Source of the DNA: Chryseobacterium salipaludis
Lineage (GTDB): Bacteria; Bacteroidota; Bacteroidia; Flavobacteriales; Weeksellaceae
Direction: 5' to 3'
NCBI RefSeq assembly: GCF_022968825.1
Contig: NZ_JALHKS010000005.1
Coordinates: forward strand, 62,001-126,000
DNA length: 64,000 nucleotides
Every line of letters begins with the position of its first letter. Positions within the stretch are counted from its first letter, which is position 1. This document shows, piece after piece, positions 46,054 to 53,874 of the stretch. The translations under genes and the position numbers were made by a program. The notes below the pieces were generated by a model. That model saw nothing but the letters and a program-made list of their open reading frames with translations. It was not told where the DNA came from and ran no database searches.

Positions 46054-46106
46054 ATCTTTTTGTTTTTAAAGATACAGGTATTATCGCTGTATTTTACCGG
46101 GTGTAA

Positions 46107-47213
46107 TCACCCTTTTACAATGATGCGTGCTGCTTCATCACTGGCACCCTTTCCACCCAGCTTTTCACGGAGTAAACGGTAATTTTCTAACAACGTTTCC
46201 CGTCCTGGGCCTTCAGTAATTTTGGAAAGTTCAGCAACCAGTCTCTTAGTATTTAATTCTTCCTGAATAAGTTCGGTAACAATCTCACGATCCATAATCA
46301 GATTCACCAATGAGATAAATTTAATGTTGCGCACCACCAACCGTGCAATACGGTAGGAAACCCAGCTGCTGCGGTAACATACCACTTCCGGCACGTTTAA
46401 TAAGGCAGTTTCAAGCGTCGCTGTACCCGATGTGACCAGCGCCGCCCGGGAACAACGCAGCAAATCATACGTACGATTGGAAACAAAATGCACATCCGCA
46501 TCGGTAAACTGCTCATAAAAAGAAGGTGACAAACCCGGTGCACCGGCGATCACAAACTGATATTGTGGAAAAGCAGCACGGACCGAGAGCATCAGGCCGA
46601 GCATTTTTGTTACCTCCTGTTGCCGGGAACCGGGGAGCAATGCAATGATTTCACGCTCATCCAATGCATGTTCCTGCCGAAAATCGGCCGCATCCACCGG
46701 CCGCAGATCCGCGACAGCATCCAGCAAAGGGTGGCCTACAAAATATGCTTCCACCTGATGCCCTTTATAAAACTCTTTTTCAAACGGAAGAATTACAAGC
46801 ATTTCGTCCACATACTGCCGAATCTTAGATACCCTTCCCTCCTTCCAGGCCCAAAGCTGTGGCGATATATAATATACCACCTTAATACCCAGGCTTTTCG
46901 CATAGGCCGCAATCCGAAGATTGAAACCGGGATAATCTACCAATATGAGCACATCCGGCTGATACTGCAAAAGATCCTGTTTGCAGAATTTAATATTGCT
47001 GAGAATCGTTTTGATATTTTTTGCCACTTCCAGAAAACCCATAAAGGCCAGATCGCGGTAATGTTTCACCGGTGCGTGCCCGGCCACCTCAGCCATCAGA
47101 TCACCGCCCCAGAAACGAAATTCCGCCTGAGAATCCTGCACTTGCAAGGCTTTCATGAGATTGGAGGCATGCAGGTCGCCAGAGGCTTCACCAGCGATAA
47201 GGTAATACTTCAC
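46107..47213 (-). CDS. lpxB: lipid-A-disaccharide synthase
   Basis: LpxB joins lipid X and UDP-diacylglucosamine to make the lipid A disaccharide. The 368-residue protein starts, from a GTG at 47213, as MKYYLIAGEASGDLHASNL, the invariant LpxB N-terminus. It continues with YRDLAFMGFLEVAKN, LVDYPGFNLRIA, YISPQLWAWKEGR and ALLPGSRQQEVTKML. The frame is open for 39 more residues upstream, but that extension lies beyond the -7 box. LpxK of the same pathway is encoded at the left end of the window. Confidence 0.94.
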   Translation of the reverse strand: MKYYLIAGEASGDLHASNLMKALQVQDSQAEFRFWGGDLMAEVAGHAPVKHYRDLAFMGFLEVAKNIKTILSNIKFCKQDLLQYQPDVLILVDYPGFNLRIAAYAKSLGIKVVYYISPQLWAWKEGRVSKIRQYVDEMLVILPFEKEFYKGHQVEAYFVGHPLLDAVADLRPVDAADFRQEHALDEREIIALLPGSRQQEVTKMLGLMLSVRAAFPQYQFVIAGAPGLSPSFYEQFTDADVHFVSNRTYDLLRCSRAALVTSGTATLETALLNVPEVVCYRSSWVSYRIARLVVRNIKFISLVNLIMDREIVTELIQEELNTKRLVAELSKITEGPGRETLLENYRLLREKLGGKGASDEAARIIVKG

Positions 47214-47227
47214 GGACAAAAATTTTG

Positions 47228-47235
47228 TAATTTTG
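47228..47235 (+). promoter_or_regulatory. -7 promoter box for the DUF2480 gene
   Basis: TAATTTTG matches TAnnTTTG, 19 nt before the ATG at 47255. It faces the lpxB box across 2 nt. Confidence 0.5.
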
Positions 47236-47237
47236 GT

Positions 47238-47245
47238 CAAAGATA
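47238..47245 (-). promoter_or_regulatory. -7 promoter box for lpxB
   Basis: The minus strand reads TATCTTTG, an exact TAnnTTTG, 24 nt upstream of the lpxB GTG at 47213. It supports the GTG start. Confidence 0.5.
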
Positions 47246-47254
47246 AAATAAAAA

Positions 47255-47761
47255 ATGGCGGACTTTGAGATAAAAAATAAAGTGGCCGACAGCGGCCTTG
47301 TAAATTTTGACCTGTCACAACTGGTCCCAAAGGGCAGGCGAATGGGTATTGATTTAAAGGAATATTTATATGAAGGTCTTATCCTGCGGGAAAAGGAGTA
47401 CCGGCAGCAGATTGCCGCTCTGGATACGCAGACATTTCAAGACGCCTTTGTATATATTTATAACTCTGCAGATGCCATTGTACCACTTTGGGCGTATTTC
47501 CTGATTACCGCCAAAGTAACCGAAACAGCGAAGAAGGTAATCTTTGGCAGCCGCGATGCGTTGGAAACTATTCTCATGCATGATGCGCTCGAGCAATACG
47601 ATTTCAGTGAACTGGAAGGAAAACGTGTGTTGGTAAAAGGCTGCTCAGAAAATCCATTGCCCGAAAACGCCTATGTGGAGCTGGTGCAAAAACTGAAACC
47701 GGTCGTCAAATCCCTGATGTTTGGCGAAGCCTGCTCAAACGTGCCCATCTTTAAGAATTAA
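47255..47761 (+). CDS. DUF2480 family protein
   Basis: The 168-residue cytoplasmic protein matches the Bacteroidota DUF2480 family, with VDFSL-like VNFDLSQLVPKGRRMGIDL, NSADAIVPLWAYFLI, FGSRDALE, and the terminal VKGCSENPLPENAYVEL and FGEACSNVPIFK holding two conserved cysteines. Function is unknown. It is divergent from lpxB with facing promoter boxes and is followed by the DUF937 gene after 57 nt. Confidence 0.88.
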   Translation: MADFEIKNKVADSGLVNFDLSQLVPKGRRMGIDLKEYLYEGLILREKEYRQQIAALDTQTFQDAFVYIYNSADAIVPLWAYFLITAKVTETAKKVIFGSRDALETILMHDALEQYDFSELEGKRVLVKGCSENPLPENAYVELVQKLKPVVKSLMFGEACSNVPIFKN

Positions 47762-47818
47762 CAGCGTTGGAATATTTCTTGTTTCTCTCCGGTATTCAAC
47801 CATTACAAAATACAGATT

Positions 47819-48460
47819 ATGAGTTTACTGGATATGATTACCGGCCATGCCGGACAGGAAGTAGCATCGGAAGCGCACCATAATTTCGGCGTCAGCAAAA
47901 ATCAGGTAATTGCCTTGCTGGCCGTCGCGGCACCATTAGTTATTTCTTATTTAAGAAAAAAGGCCGAACACGATCCCGCGGAAGCAGATGCCTTAAATAG
48001 CGCCTTGGAAAAAGACCACGATGGCAGTATCCTGAATAATCCGGCGCAGGCAAAGGAAAGACAAACAGAAGGCGGCTCTATCCTCGATCATATTTTCGGC
48101 AGTGAAAAAGGAGCGGTGGAAAATCAGCTTGCCGGCAAAACCGGAATCTCCATGGATAAAATCGGACCTGTGCTGGCGATGCTCGCACCTTTGATCATGG
48201 GATATCTCGGGAAACAGAAACGCGACAACGGCGTAAGTTCCGGCGGCGGACTGGGCGATTTACTGGGAGGTATTCTAGGAAATGCGCAGTCGCAGGCACA
48301 GCATGGGAATCCACTGAACGATATTTTAGGAAATGTGCTGGGCGGCGGCGGCCAGTCGGGGAATCCGCTGAATGACATTCTGGGCAGCGTCATGGGTGGC
48401 GGTGGCAAACAGCAAGGCGGTCTGGGCGGCGTACTGGGAAGTTTGCTCGGCGGCAAATAG
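47819..48460 (+). CDS. DUF937 family protein with glycine-rich tail
   Basis: The 213-residue protein has two DUF937 units (ALLAVAAPLVISYLRKKAE and VLAMLAPLIMGYLGKQKRD). A tail of repeated units follows: GNPLNDILGNVLGGGGQS, then GNPLNDILGSVMGGGGKQ, then LGGVLGSLLGG. The tail is low-complexity and could vary in length. No signal peptide is seen. The role of DUF937 proteins is not established. A bidirectional terminator lies just past the stop. Confidence 0.85.
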   Translation: MSLLDMITGHAGQEVASEAHHNFGVSKNQVIALLAVAAPLVISYLRKKAEHDPAEADALNSALEKDHDGSILNNPAQAKERQTEGGSILDHIFGSEKGAVENQLAGKTGISMDKIGPVLAMLAPLIMGYLGKQKRDNGVSSGGGLGDLLGGILGNAQSQAQHGNPLNDILGNVLGGGGQSGNPLNDILGSVMGGGGKQQGGLGGVLGSLLGGK

Positions 48461-48463
48461 AAC

Positions 48464-48495
48464 AAAAAAACCGAAGATTATTCTTCGGTTTTTTT
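48464..48495. terminator. bidirectional terminator, overlapping the THX stop codon
   Basis: An 8-bp perfect stem (ACCGAAGA / TCTTCGGT) with a 4-nt loop is flanked by seven A and seven T residues. The stop codon of the converging THX gene lies in its loop. Confidence 0.85.
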
Positions 48496-48726
48496 ATTTT
48501 TGGCAGTTTTAGAAGCAGTCTTGGGCTTGCCGGACTCAGCATTTTCCGACTTTCCAGACGGGTAACCCACTTCTTCGCGCACCTTGTTCACGGATTTTTT
48601 GTCTTCATTTTCATCCATCACTTTCACCGGGATTTTGTTCACCGATTTTCTTCTGCGCGGTCTTCTTTTACCATAACTTCCGGCGGTGATTTTACCGCGT
48701 TTAGATTTTTGATCTCCTTTTCCCAT
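48478..48726 (-). CDS. 30S ribosomal protein THX with long basic tail
   Basis: The 82-residue protein begins MGKGDQKSKRGKITAGSYGK, followed by RRPR, the THX signature. THX is a tiny peptide that sits in a cavity of the small-subunit head. Known THX peptides are 25-50 residues; here about 55 more Lys- and Glu-rich residues follow (KVMDENEDKKSVNKVREEV, KPKTASKTAKNKKTEE). The ATG at 48726 is chosen because it begins the conserved block. The stop codon falls within the terminator loop. Confidence 0.88.
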   Translation of the reverse strand: MGKGDQKSKRGKITAGSYGKRRPRRRKSVNKIPVKVMDENEDKKSVNKVREEVGYPSGKSENAESGKPKTASKTAKNKKTEE

Positions 48727-48852
48727 AGACAATATTTTAGTTGGTTGGTCTAACAAAGTTATAAAATTATTTCATCTTCCGAAGTACGTTTTGGGCGTGC
48801 CCCTGCCCCGGGAAAAGTTGGGATAAGCTGAGATTTTTTATGGGGCAGGGTT

Positions 48853-48919
48853 GGGCTTTTCGTTGCAATTCCTCGGCCTGCCGTTCCGGACAGTCCTGCG
48901 GGATTTCCACTGCAATCCC
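48853..48919 (-). repeat. 67-bp dispersed repeat, copy 2 (inverted)
   Basis: The reverse complement is identical to 29043-29109 at 66 of 67 positions. Here the copy sits next to an inverted CCCTGCCCC / GGGGCAGGG pair, so the full element may be longer (about 48788-48922). Confidence 0.85.
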
Positions 48920-49013
48920 TCACGCAAAGTACGCTGTCCGGCAGGCGAAGTTTTTAAAATTTAAATAAGTCACACGCAATTGGCCCCGGATTCCCTACTA
49001 TTGACCGGACGTG

Positions 49014-49046
49014 ACAAACACTCTTTTCGGCGCTCGCTTCGCTCGC
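49014..49046 (+). repeat. 33-bp direct repeat, copy 1
   Basis: The unit starts ACAAACACTCTTTTCGGC and ends in GCTCGC-TTC-GCTCGC. It recurs 97 bp downstream with one mismatch. Confidence 0.75.
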
Positions 49047-49110
49047 GCTGTTTTATTTTTTAAAGTTTCAATAAAATCCAGTCCAGTTTTTGTTAAAACT
49101 ATCTCCTGCC

Positions 49111-49143
49111 ACAAACACCCTTTTCGGCGCTCGCTTCGCTCGC
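49111..49143 (+). repeat. 33-bp direct repeat, copy 2
   Basis: This copy differs from 49014-49046 at one base (ACAAACACCC for ACAAACACTC). Confidence 0.75.
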
Positions 49144-49198
49144 ACCACCCATTCCCGAAACCGCCTCTTGCCCTTACCTGAAAAACAGCCGAAATCCG

Positions 49199-49206
49199 TA
49201 TCTTTG
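49199..49206 (+). promoter_or_regulatory. -7 promoter box for aspS
   Basis: TATCTTTG matches TAnnTTTG, giving a leader of about 50 nt before the ATG at 49263. Confidence 0.5.
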
Positions 49207-49262
49207 CCCGGTTGAAACCGGCCAGCTGCCGGTAACCGCATTTCATTCTAAAAAAGAAAATT

Positions 49263-51014
49263 ATGTTCCGAACGCATACCAACGGAGAACTGAATCTGAA
49301 CCACCTTGACCAGACGGTTACCTTGTCGGGCTGGGTACAAACCATCCGCGATAAAGGATTTATGATGTGGGTTGACCTGCGCGACCGCTACGGCATTACC
49401 CAACTGGTTTTCGATGCCGACCGCTCTTCGGAAGAACTGCTGCAACAGGCGCGCGAACTGGGCCGCGAATTTGTGATACAGGTGACCGGAAGCGTGATCG
49501 AACGGACAAGCAAAAACCCGAAAATTGCGACCGGCGATATTGAAATTCTCGTCGAAAAACTCAGCATTCTCAACGCTGCAGAATTGCCGCCTTTCACAAT
49601 TGAAGATCAAACCGACGGTGGCGAGGAACTTCGCATGAAATACCGTTATTTGGATATCCGCCGGAATCCGGTGCAGCAAAAACTGATTTTCAGGCATCAG
49701 ATGGCGCAGAAAGTACGGAACTATCTGTCGGATAAAGGTTTTATTGAAGTGGAAACACCGGTACTCATTAAATCAACGCCGGAAGGCGCACGCGATTTTG
49801 TAGTACCGAGCCGTATGAATCCCGGACAGTTTTACGCTCTGCCGCAGTCACCGCAAACCTTTAAGCAATTGCTGATGGTCGGCGGCATGGACCGTTATTT
49901 CCAGATTGTAAAATGTTTTCGTGATGAAGACCTGCGCGCGGACCGTCAGCCGGAGTTTACCCAGATCGATTGCGAAATGGCATTTGTGGAGCAGGAAGAT
50001 GTCCTGGAAATTTTCGAGGGAATGACCGCCAGTTTGCTGAAAGATATTTCCGGAAAAGAGTTTGGGAAATTTCCGAGGATGACGTACGCGGAAGCCATGC
50101 AGAAATACGGAAATGACAAGCCTGATATCCGTTTCGGCATGGAGTTTAAAGAACTCAACGATTTGGTACAGGGTAAGGATTTTAAAATATTTGATGAGGC
50201 AGACCTCGTGGTAGCCATTAATGTAAAAGGCTGCGCGGATTATACCAGAAAACAAATCGATGCGCTGACGGACTGGGTAAAGCGCCCGCAGATCGGTGCC
50301 ACCGGAATTGTATGGATTAAATATCAGGCGGACGGAACCGTAACCTCTTCGGTCAATAAATTCTACGATGAACAAGCGCTGAAAAAGATAGCGGAACGTT
50401 GCGAAGCGGAACCGGGCGATCTGATGCTGGTTATGTCGGGCGCGACAGATAAAGTACGCGCACAGTTATCGGCACTGCGGATGGAGCTGGGCAATCACTT
50501 AGGGTTGCGTAAACCGGACGAGTTTGCGCCGCTGTGGGTAGTAGATTTCCCGCTGCTGGAATGGGATGTAGAAACGAACCGCTACCATGCAATGCACCAC
50601 CCTTTTACCTCACCAAAGCCGGAAGACATTGCATTGCTGGAAACGGATCCGGGGAAAGCGCGCGCCAATGCCTACGACCTCGTACTGAACGGAAACGAAA
50701 TTGGTGGAGGTTCTGTGCGTATTTATAACCGCGACCTGCAATCGAAAATGTTTGAACTGCTGGGCTTCACGCCCGAGGCAGCGGAAGCGCAGTTCGGCTT
50801 CCTGATGAATGCTTTCAAATATGGCGCACCACCTCATGCCGGCCTGGCCTTTGGTTTCGACCGTCTGGTGGCTATTCTGGACGGAAATGAAGTTATTCGT
50901 GATTACATTGCCTTCCCGAAAAACAATTCCGGCCGTGATGTCATGATCGATGCACCGAGCGCTATTGCGGAGGAGCAGCTGGAGGAACTTTCATTGAAAA
51001 TTGCAGAGGAATAA
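49263..51014 (+). CDS. aspS: aspartyl-tRNA synthetase
   Basis: AspS charges tRNA-Asp. The 583-residue class II synthetase has the N-terminal OB-fold anticodon domain ([20 protein letters not shown]), motif 2 ([19 protein letters not shown]) and motif 3 ([17 protein letters not shown]). A bacterial GAD insertion lies between motifs 2 and 3. Full bacterial length. It stands alone with its own promoter box, and a bidirectional terminator follows. Confidence 0.97.
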   Translation: MFRTHTNGELNLNHLDQTVTLSGWVQTIRDKGFMMWVDLRDRYGITQLVFDADRSSEELLQQARELGREFVIQVTGSVIERTSKNPKIATGDIEILVEKLSILNAAELPPFTIEDQTDGGEELRMKYRYLDIRRNPVQQKLIFRHQMAQKVRNYLSDKGFIEVETPVLIKSTPEGARDFVVPSRMNPGQFYALPQSPQTFKQLLMVGGMDRYFQIVKCFRDEDLRADRQPEFTQIDCEMAFVEQEDVLEIFEGMTASLLKDISGKEFGKFPRMTYAEAMQKYGNDKPDIRFGMEFKELNDLVQGKDFKIFDEADLVVAINVKGCADYTRKQIDALTDWVKRPQIGATGIVWIKYQADGTVTSSVNKFYDEQALKKIAERCEAEPGDLMLVMSGATDKVRAQLSALRMELGNHLGLRKPDEFAPLWVVDFPLLEWDVETNRYHAMHHPFTSPKPEDIALLETDPGKARANAYDLVLNGNEIGGGSVRIYNRDLQSKMFELLGFTPEAAEAQFGFLMNAFKYGAPPHAGLAFGFDRLVAILDGNEVIRDYIAFPKNNSGRDVMIDAPSAIAEEQLEELSLKIAEE

Positions 51015-51070
51015 TTTATATTCTTTTACAAAACAAGGACGCAGCAGAAAAATCTGAGCACAACCCATAA

Positions 51071-51107
51071 AAAGGCCGTTTCACATATGTATGAAACGGC
51101 TTTCTTT
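51071..51107. terminator. bidirectional terminator between aspS and the SDR pseudogene
   Basis: A perfect 9-bp stem (GCCGTTTCA / TGAAACGGC) with an 8-nt loop has A-rich and T-rich flanks and lies between converging genes. Confidence 0.8.
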
Positions 51108-51120
51108 TATTACACATCAT

Positions 51121-51880
51121 TTAAGGAAGCATTGCAACCGCCCACTCCGGCATCCATTTCAGCAGCCGATGAATAATCTTCCACTTCCAGCCGGGTACGA
51201 TTTCGAAACGGTGGTCGGCCTTAATTATATGCTTTGCGACAAAAGCAGGTTCCATCAGCAAATGCCTATTGAGATTCAACCCGGCATTTATTTTTGTATT
51301 AATATATCCGCTGGTCACGACGTTGACAACAACACCGCGCGCATTCAACAACTGCCGCAACCCGGCCAGATATTGCGTAAAAGCTGATTTAGTGCTGCCG
51401 TAAATTAGTGCTGCCGTAAATAAAATTACTCTTTCGCCCGCGAACGCCGGATAAAGAAGACAGCCCAATGATCCTTTCCAGCTGAATATTTTGCGTGTCC
51501 GTAGCAACCAGATTTAAAATAGAAACGGCCCCCGCATAATTGACCTGCATCATCTTGTGCGCAACGGGGAAATCGTGTAAAGCCTGATCATTGGTCACTA
51601 AAAAACCGGCGGCATACACAACAATGTTGGGCTTGCGCGCTAAGCCGTAATAAAAGGATTGATGGCTGGAAAAATCTTCAGCATCAAAATATAAAACTTC
51701 AATTTGCTGCGCCGGCAACTGCTCACGGTTGATAAACTGCTGCAGTTGCTCCAGATCTCGGGAAGCGGCCAACACGAAATATCCGCCTTTCACGTAAAGG
51801 CGCATGCATTCTTTGGCAACATCTGAATTGGCACCAAGAATCAACACCGTCTTTGCCGACTCCGCAGGTTTATTTTGCAC
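51121..51880 (-). pseudogene. short-chain dehydrogenase/reductase broken by a 16-bp tandem duplication
   Basis: The N-terminal part (51880 to about 51389) has a Rossmann start VLILGANSDVAKECMRLY, the NAG-like VVYAAGFL and the catalytic serine region IIGLSSLSGVRG. It then reads FIYGSTNLRQH and stops. The second part continues in another frame from IYGSTKSAFTQYLAGLRQLL to the end at 51121. The break is a duplicated 16-mer (51389-51404 and 51405-51420). Removing one copy restores YGSTK, the SDR YxxxK active site, and a single protein of about 247 residues. The start overlaps the enoyl-CoA hydratase gene by 11 nt. It may be a fresh mutation, a reversible slippage state, or a sequencing or assembly error. 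Confidence 0.9.
51389..51420. repeat. 16-bp perfect tandem duplication inside the SDR gene
   Basis: The unit TTAGTGCTGCCGTAAA occurs twice head to tail. It encodes IYGST on the minus strand and shifts the frame because 16 is not a multiple of 3. Confidence 0.97.
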
Positions 51881-52637
51881 GCAGGCGCTCTTTAATCTTC
51901 TGAATATTCTGCTTGGCCGAATCTTCCAGAATCAGGCTGGCACTCATGTGAATACGTTCAGGCATCAGTTTCTCAAAATGTTCGGTGCCTTCCCAGGAAA
52001 CTTTTTTAATCAGAGCCAGCGCTTCAGCACTACGGCCGGATAACACTTGCAGGAACTCTGAAATTTTCTCATCCATTTCCTGAATGTTTCCTGATACTGA
52101 ATGGTACACATCATGCCGCTCACACCAATCTGCACTTCTGAAATCTGCGTCGATCGACATGGCAGCGTACGCAGATGTTCCAATTTTACGCTCCACATAC
52201 GGACCAATTACAAAGGGACCGATGCCTAGATTAATTTCTGTAAGCGCCAGGGCCGCCTCTTTCGTGGCAAAGCAGTAATCAGCCGCACATGCAATTCCCA
52301 CACCGCCGCCGGTGGTTTTCCCCTGTACACGTACAATCACCAGTTTCCCGCAGGTGCGCATGGCGTTGAGTACTTTTGCGAAACCCCCAAAAAACTTTTG
52401 CGAAGTTTCCAATTCTTCAATGGAGAGTAATTCATCAAAGCTGGCGCCGGCACAGAAGGCTTTTTCACCCAAGGATTTTAATAAAATAGCTTTGACAGAA
52501 GCATCGCGGCCCGCGTCTAAAATAGTTTTTGCCAGCAGTTCCAGAATTTCGCCCGGCAGCGAATTGCTTTTGGGATGTCCGAAGGTGATTTCGGCAATAT
52601 TGTTTTTTATTTCCTGTTGTACAGTTCCGTTGTTCAT
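51870..52637 (-). CDS. enoyl-CoA hydratase/isomerase family protein
   Basis: The 255-residue crotonase-fold protein has the oxyanion-hole blocks LKSLGEKAFCAGASFDEL and VQGKTTGGGVGIACAADY, and one catalytic glutamate position in LALTEINLGIGPFVIGP. The first classical glutamate position (GGGxEL) is Gly here, as in methylglutaconyl-CoA hydratase-like members, so the exact substrate is open. Its start overlaps the glycosylase stop as ATGA and its end overlaps the SDR start by 11 nt, so the three genes form a coupled operon. A role in fatty-acid, leucine or phenylacetate breakdown is possible. Confidence 0.85.
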   Translation of the reverse strand: MNNGTVQQEIKNNIAEITFGHPKSNSLPGEILELLAKTILDAGRDASVKAILLKSLGEKAFCAGASFDELLSIEELETSQKFFGGFAKVLNAMRTCGKLVIVRVQGKTTGGGVGIACAADYCFATKEAALALTEINLGIGPFVIGPYVERKIGTSAYAAMSIDADFRSADWCERHDVYHSVSGNIQEMDEKISEFLQVLSGRSAEALALIKKVSWEGTEHFEKLMPERIHMSASLILEDSAKQNIQKIKERLRAK

Positions 52638-53326
52638 TTAATTTTATTTAAGGCTAATAAATACTTGTCGATATACATGGGTTTTTCCTTGCTCTTGTAT
52701 TGCTGAATGTACCGCGGATGTTCCAAAACGGTCATTTCATCGAAAAACTTTTCCTGCTGATTGATTTTTTCCAGGAAGACTGCATTTTTTTTACCTAATA
52801 CAAAGACTTCTGACGTATCCAATCCGAGGTTTATATGATCTCTGATGCTCTTAACCATAAACGGCCGAACCGCTTCGAACAGCTGGCGGTCATCATAATA
52901 ATTGGCGTTCACAGCTCCGCTCCTGCCCTTTTTTACGATTGCCAGCGGGAATGGTGAATTGATGTAGAAGTCGCGAAAGAAAAGCTCCGCACCGCCATAC
53001 GCTTCAATAACGTCATGTACAAAAACCGAGGAAACCTCATGGGTATACGCTGATTCCATTTTAATTCCGCAAACTGAATGCAGCCGTTTGGTATCCGTGA
53101 AAGGTACGCCGGTGACACCCGCGCCATGACGGCTGGGATTGATTCCGATAATAAATTTCCGGATGTGCTGGTCGTTATAATATTTATCGTAGAACCGCTG
53201 CATTACCTGAACTGTTTCCGGATTTTCCAAAAAGGGATTCATCACCTGAAAGCCTGCCGGCAACGGGTCACTGAAATTCAGCTGTTGATTAAAAGCAACG
53301 ACGTTTTGTCCGAAAGTTTTTTTCAA
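52634..53326 (-). CDS. SMUG2-like uracil-DNA glycosylase superfamily protein (DUF4918)
   Basis: The 230-residue protein has the glycosylase motif 1 block FIIGINPSRHGAGVTGVPFTD and the C-terminal motif 2-like VLEHPRYIQQY, with VNANYYDD in between. This matches the Bacteroidota DUF4918/SMUG2 subfamily, which removes uracil or related bases from DNA. It is a cytoplasmic repair enzyme. Oddly, it heads an operon with an enoyl-CoA hydratase and an SDR (4-nt and 11-nt overlaps). The 98-bp repeat array lies just upstream of its start. Confidence 0.85.
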   Translation of the reverse strand: MKKTFGQNVVAFNQQLNFSDPLPAGFQVMNPFLENPETVQVMQRFYDKYYNDQHIRKFIIGINPSRHGAGVTGVPFTDTKRLHSVCGIKMESAYTHEVSSVFVHDVIEAYGGAELFFRDFYINSPFPLAIVKKGRSGAVNANYYDDRQLFEAVRPFMVKSIRDHINLGLDTSEVFVLGKKNAVFLEKINQQEKFFDEMTVLEHPRYIQQYKSKEKPMYIDKYLLALNKIK

Positions 53327-53396
53327 GAAAAAAGAAATTTGGGTGCAAGTGCAATTTAATGAAAAAATTATTGAGCATGATCATGATGCAACAATG

Positions 53397-53866
53397 ATGT
53401 TAATTATTGCGCACAGATCTACGCAGATTTACATGACAACGTAAGGATGAGATCTCCTTTTGCACACAGCATCTGTGGTAATCTGTGGGATCCGTGTGCT
53501 GATTATTACTCACAGATCTACACAGATTAACATAGAAGCGTAAGAACGTTCATGTTATTGCACACAGCATCTGTGACAATCTGTGGGATCCGTGTGCTGA
53601 TTATTGCGCACAGACCTACACAGATTAACATAGAAGCGTAAGAACGTTTATGTTATTGCACACAGCATCTGTGGCAATCTGTGGGATCCGTGTGCTGATT
53701 ATTACGCACAGATCTACACAGATTAACATAGAAGCGTAAGAACGTTTATGTTATTGCACACAGCATCTGTGGTAATCTGTGAAATCCGTGTGCTGATTAT
53801 TGCGCACAGATCTACACAGATTTACATGACAGCTTAAGGGCGGTACGGCTTATTATGCACAGATCT
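53397..53866. repeat. 98-bp palindrome-rich tandem repeat array
   Basis: Copies begin with CACAGATCT (or CACAGACCT) at 53413, 53512, 53609, 53707 and 53805, so the period is 97-99 bp; a sixth partial start is at 53858. Within a unit, CACAGATTA pairs with TAATCTGTG, TAACATA with TATGTTA, and GCACAC with GTGTGC. The middle three copies are nearly identical. The first and last keep the CACAGAT arms but have different cores after ACATGACA. The whole 548-bp gap 53327-53874 holds no gene. Confidence 0.93.
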
Positions 53867-53874
53867 TAATGAAC

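Larger units (their letters stand above)
48727..49262. other. gene-free stretch with repeats between THX and aspS
   Basis: No credible gene is seen in 536 bases. It holds an inverted pair CCCTGCCCC / GGGGCAGGG (about 48797-48850), the second copy of the 67-bp repeat (48853-48919), and two 33-bp direct repeats (49014-49046 and 49111-49143). The aspS -7 box is at 49199-49206. An open minus-strand frame across the direct repeats encodes only Arg/Lys-rich noise. Confidence 0.5.

Noticed and set aside
48998-49345. Minus-strand open frame of 115 codons upstream of aspS
   Set aside because: It reads the 33-bp repeats as Arg/Lys-rich stretches and crosses the aspS promoter and start.
51091-51387. 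Plus-strand 98-codon open frame after aspS
   Set aside because: It lies antisense to the SDR gene and spans the terminator.
53397-53866. CRISPR array
   Set aside because: Units are 98 bp and almost fully repeated, with no short repeat/unique spacer pattern and no cas genes nearby.
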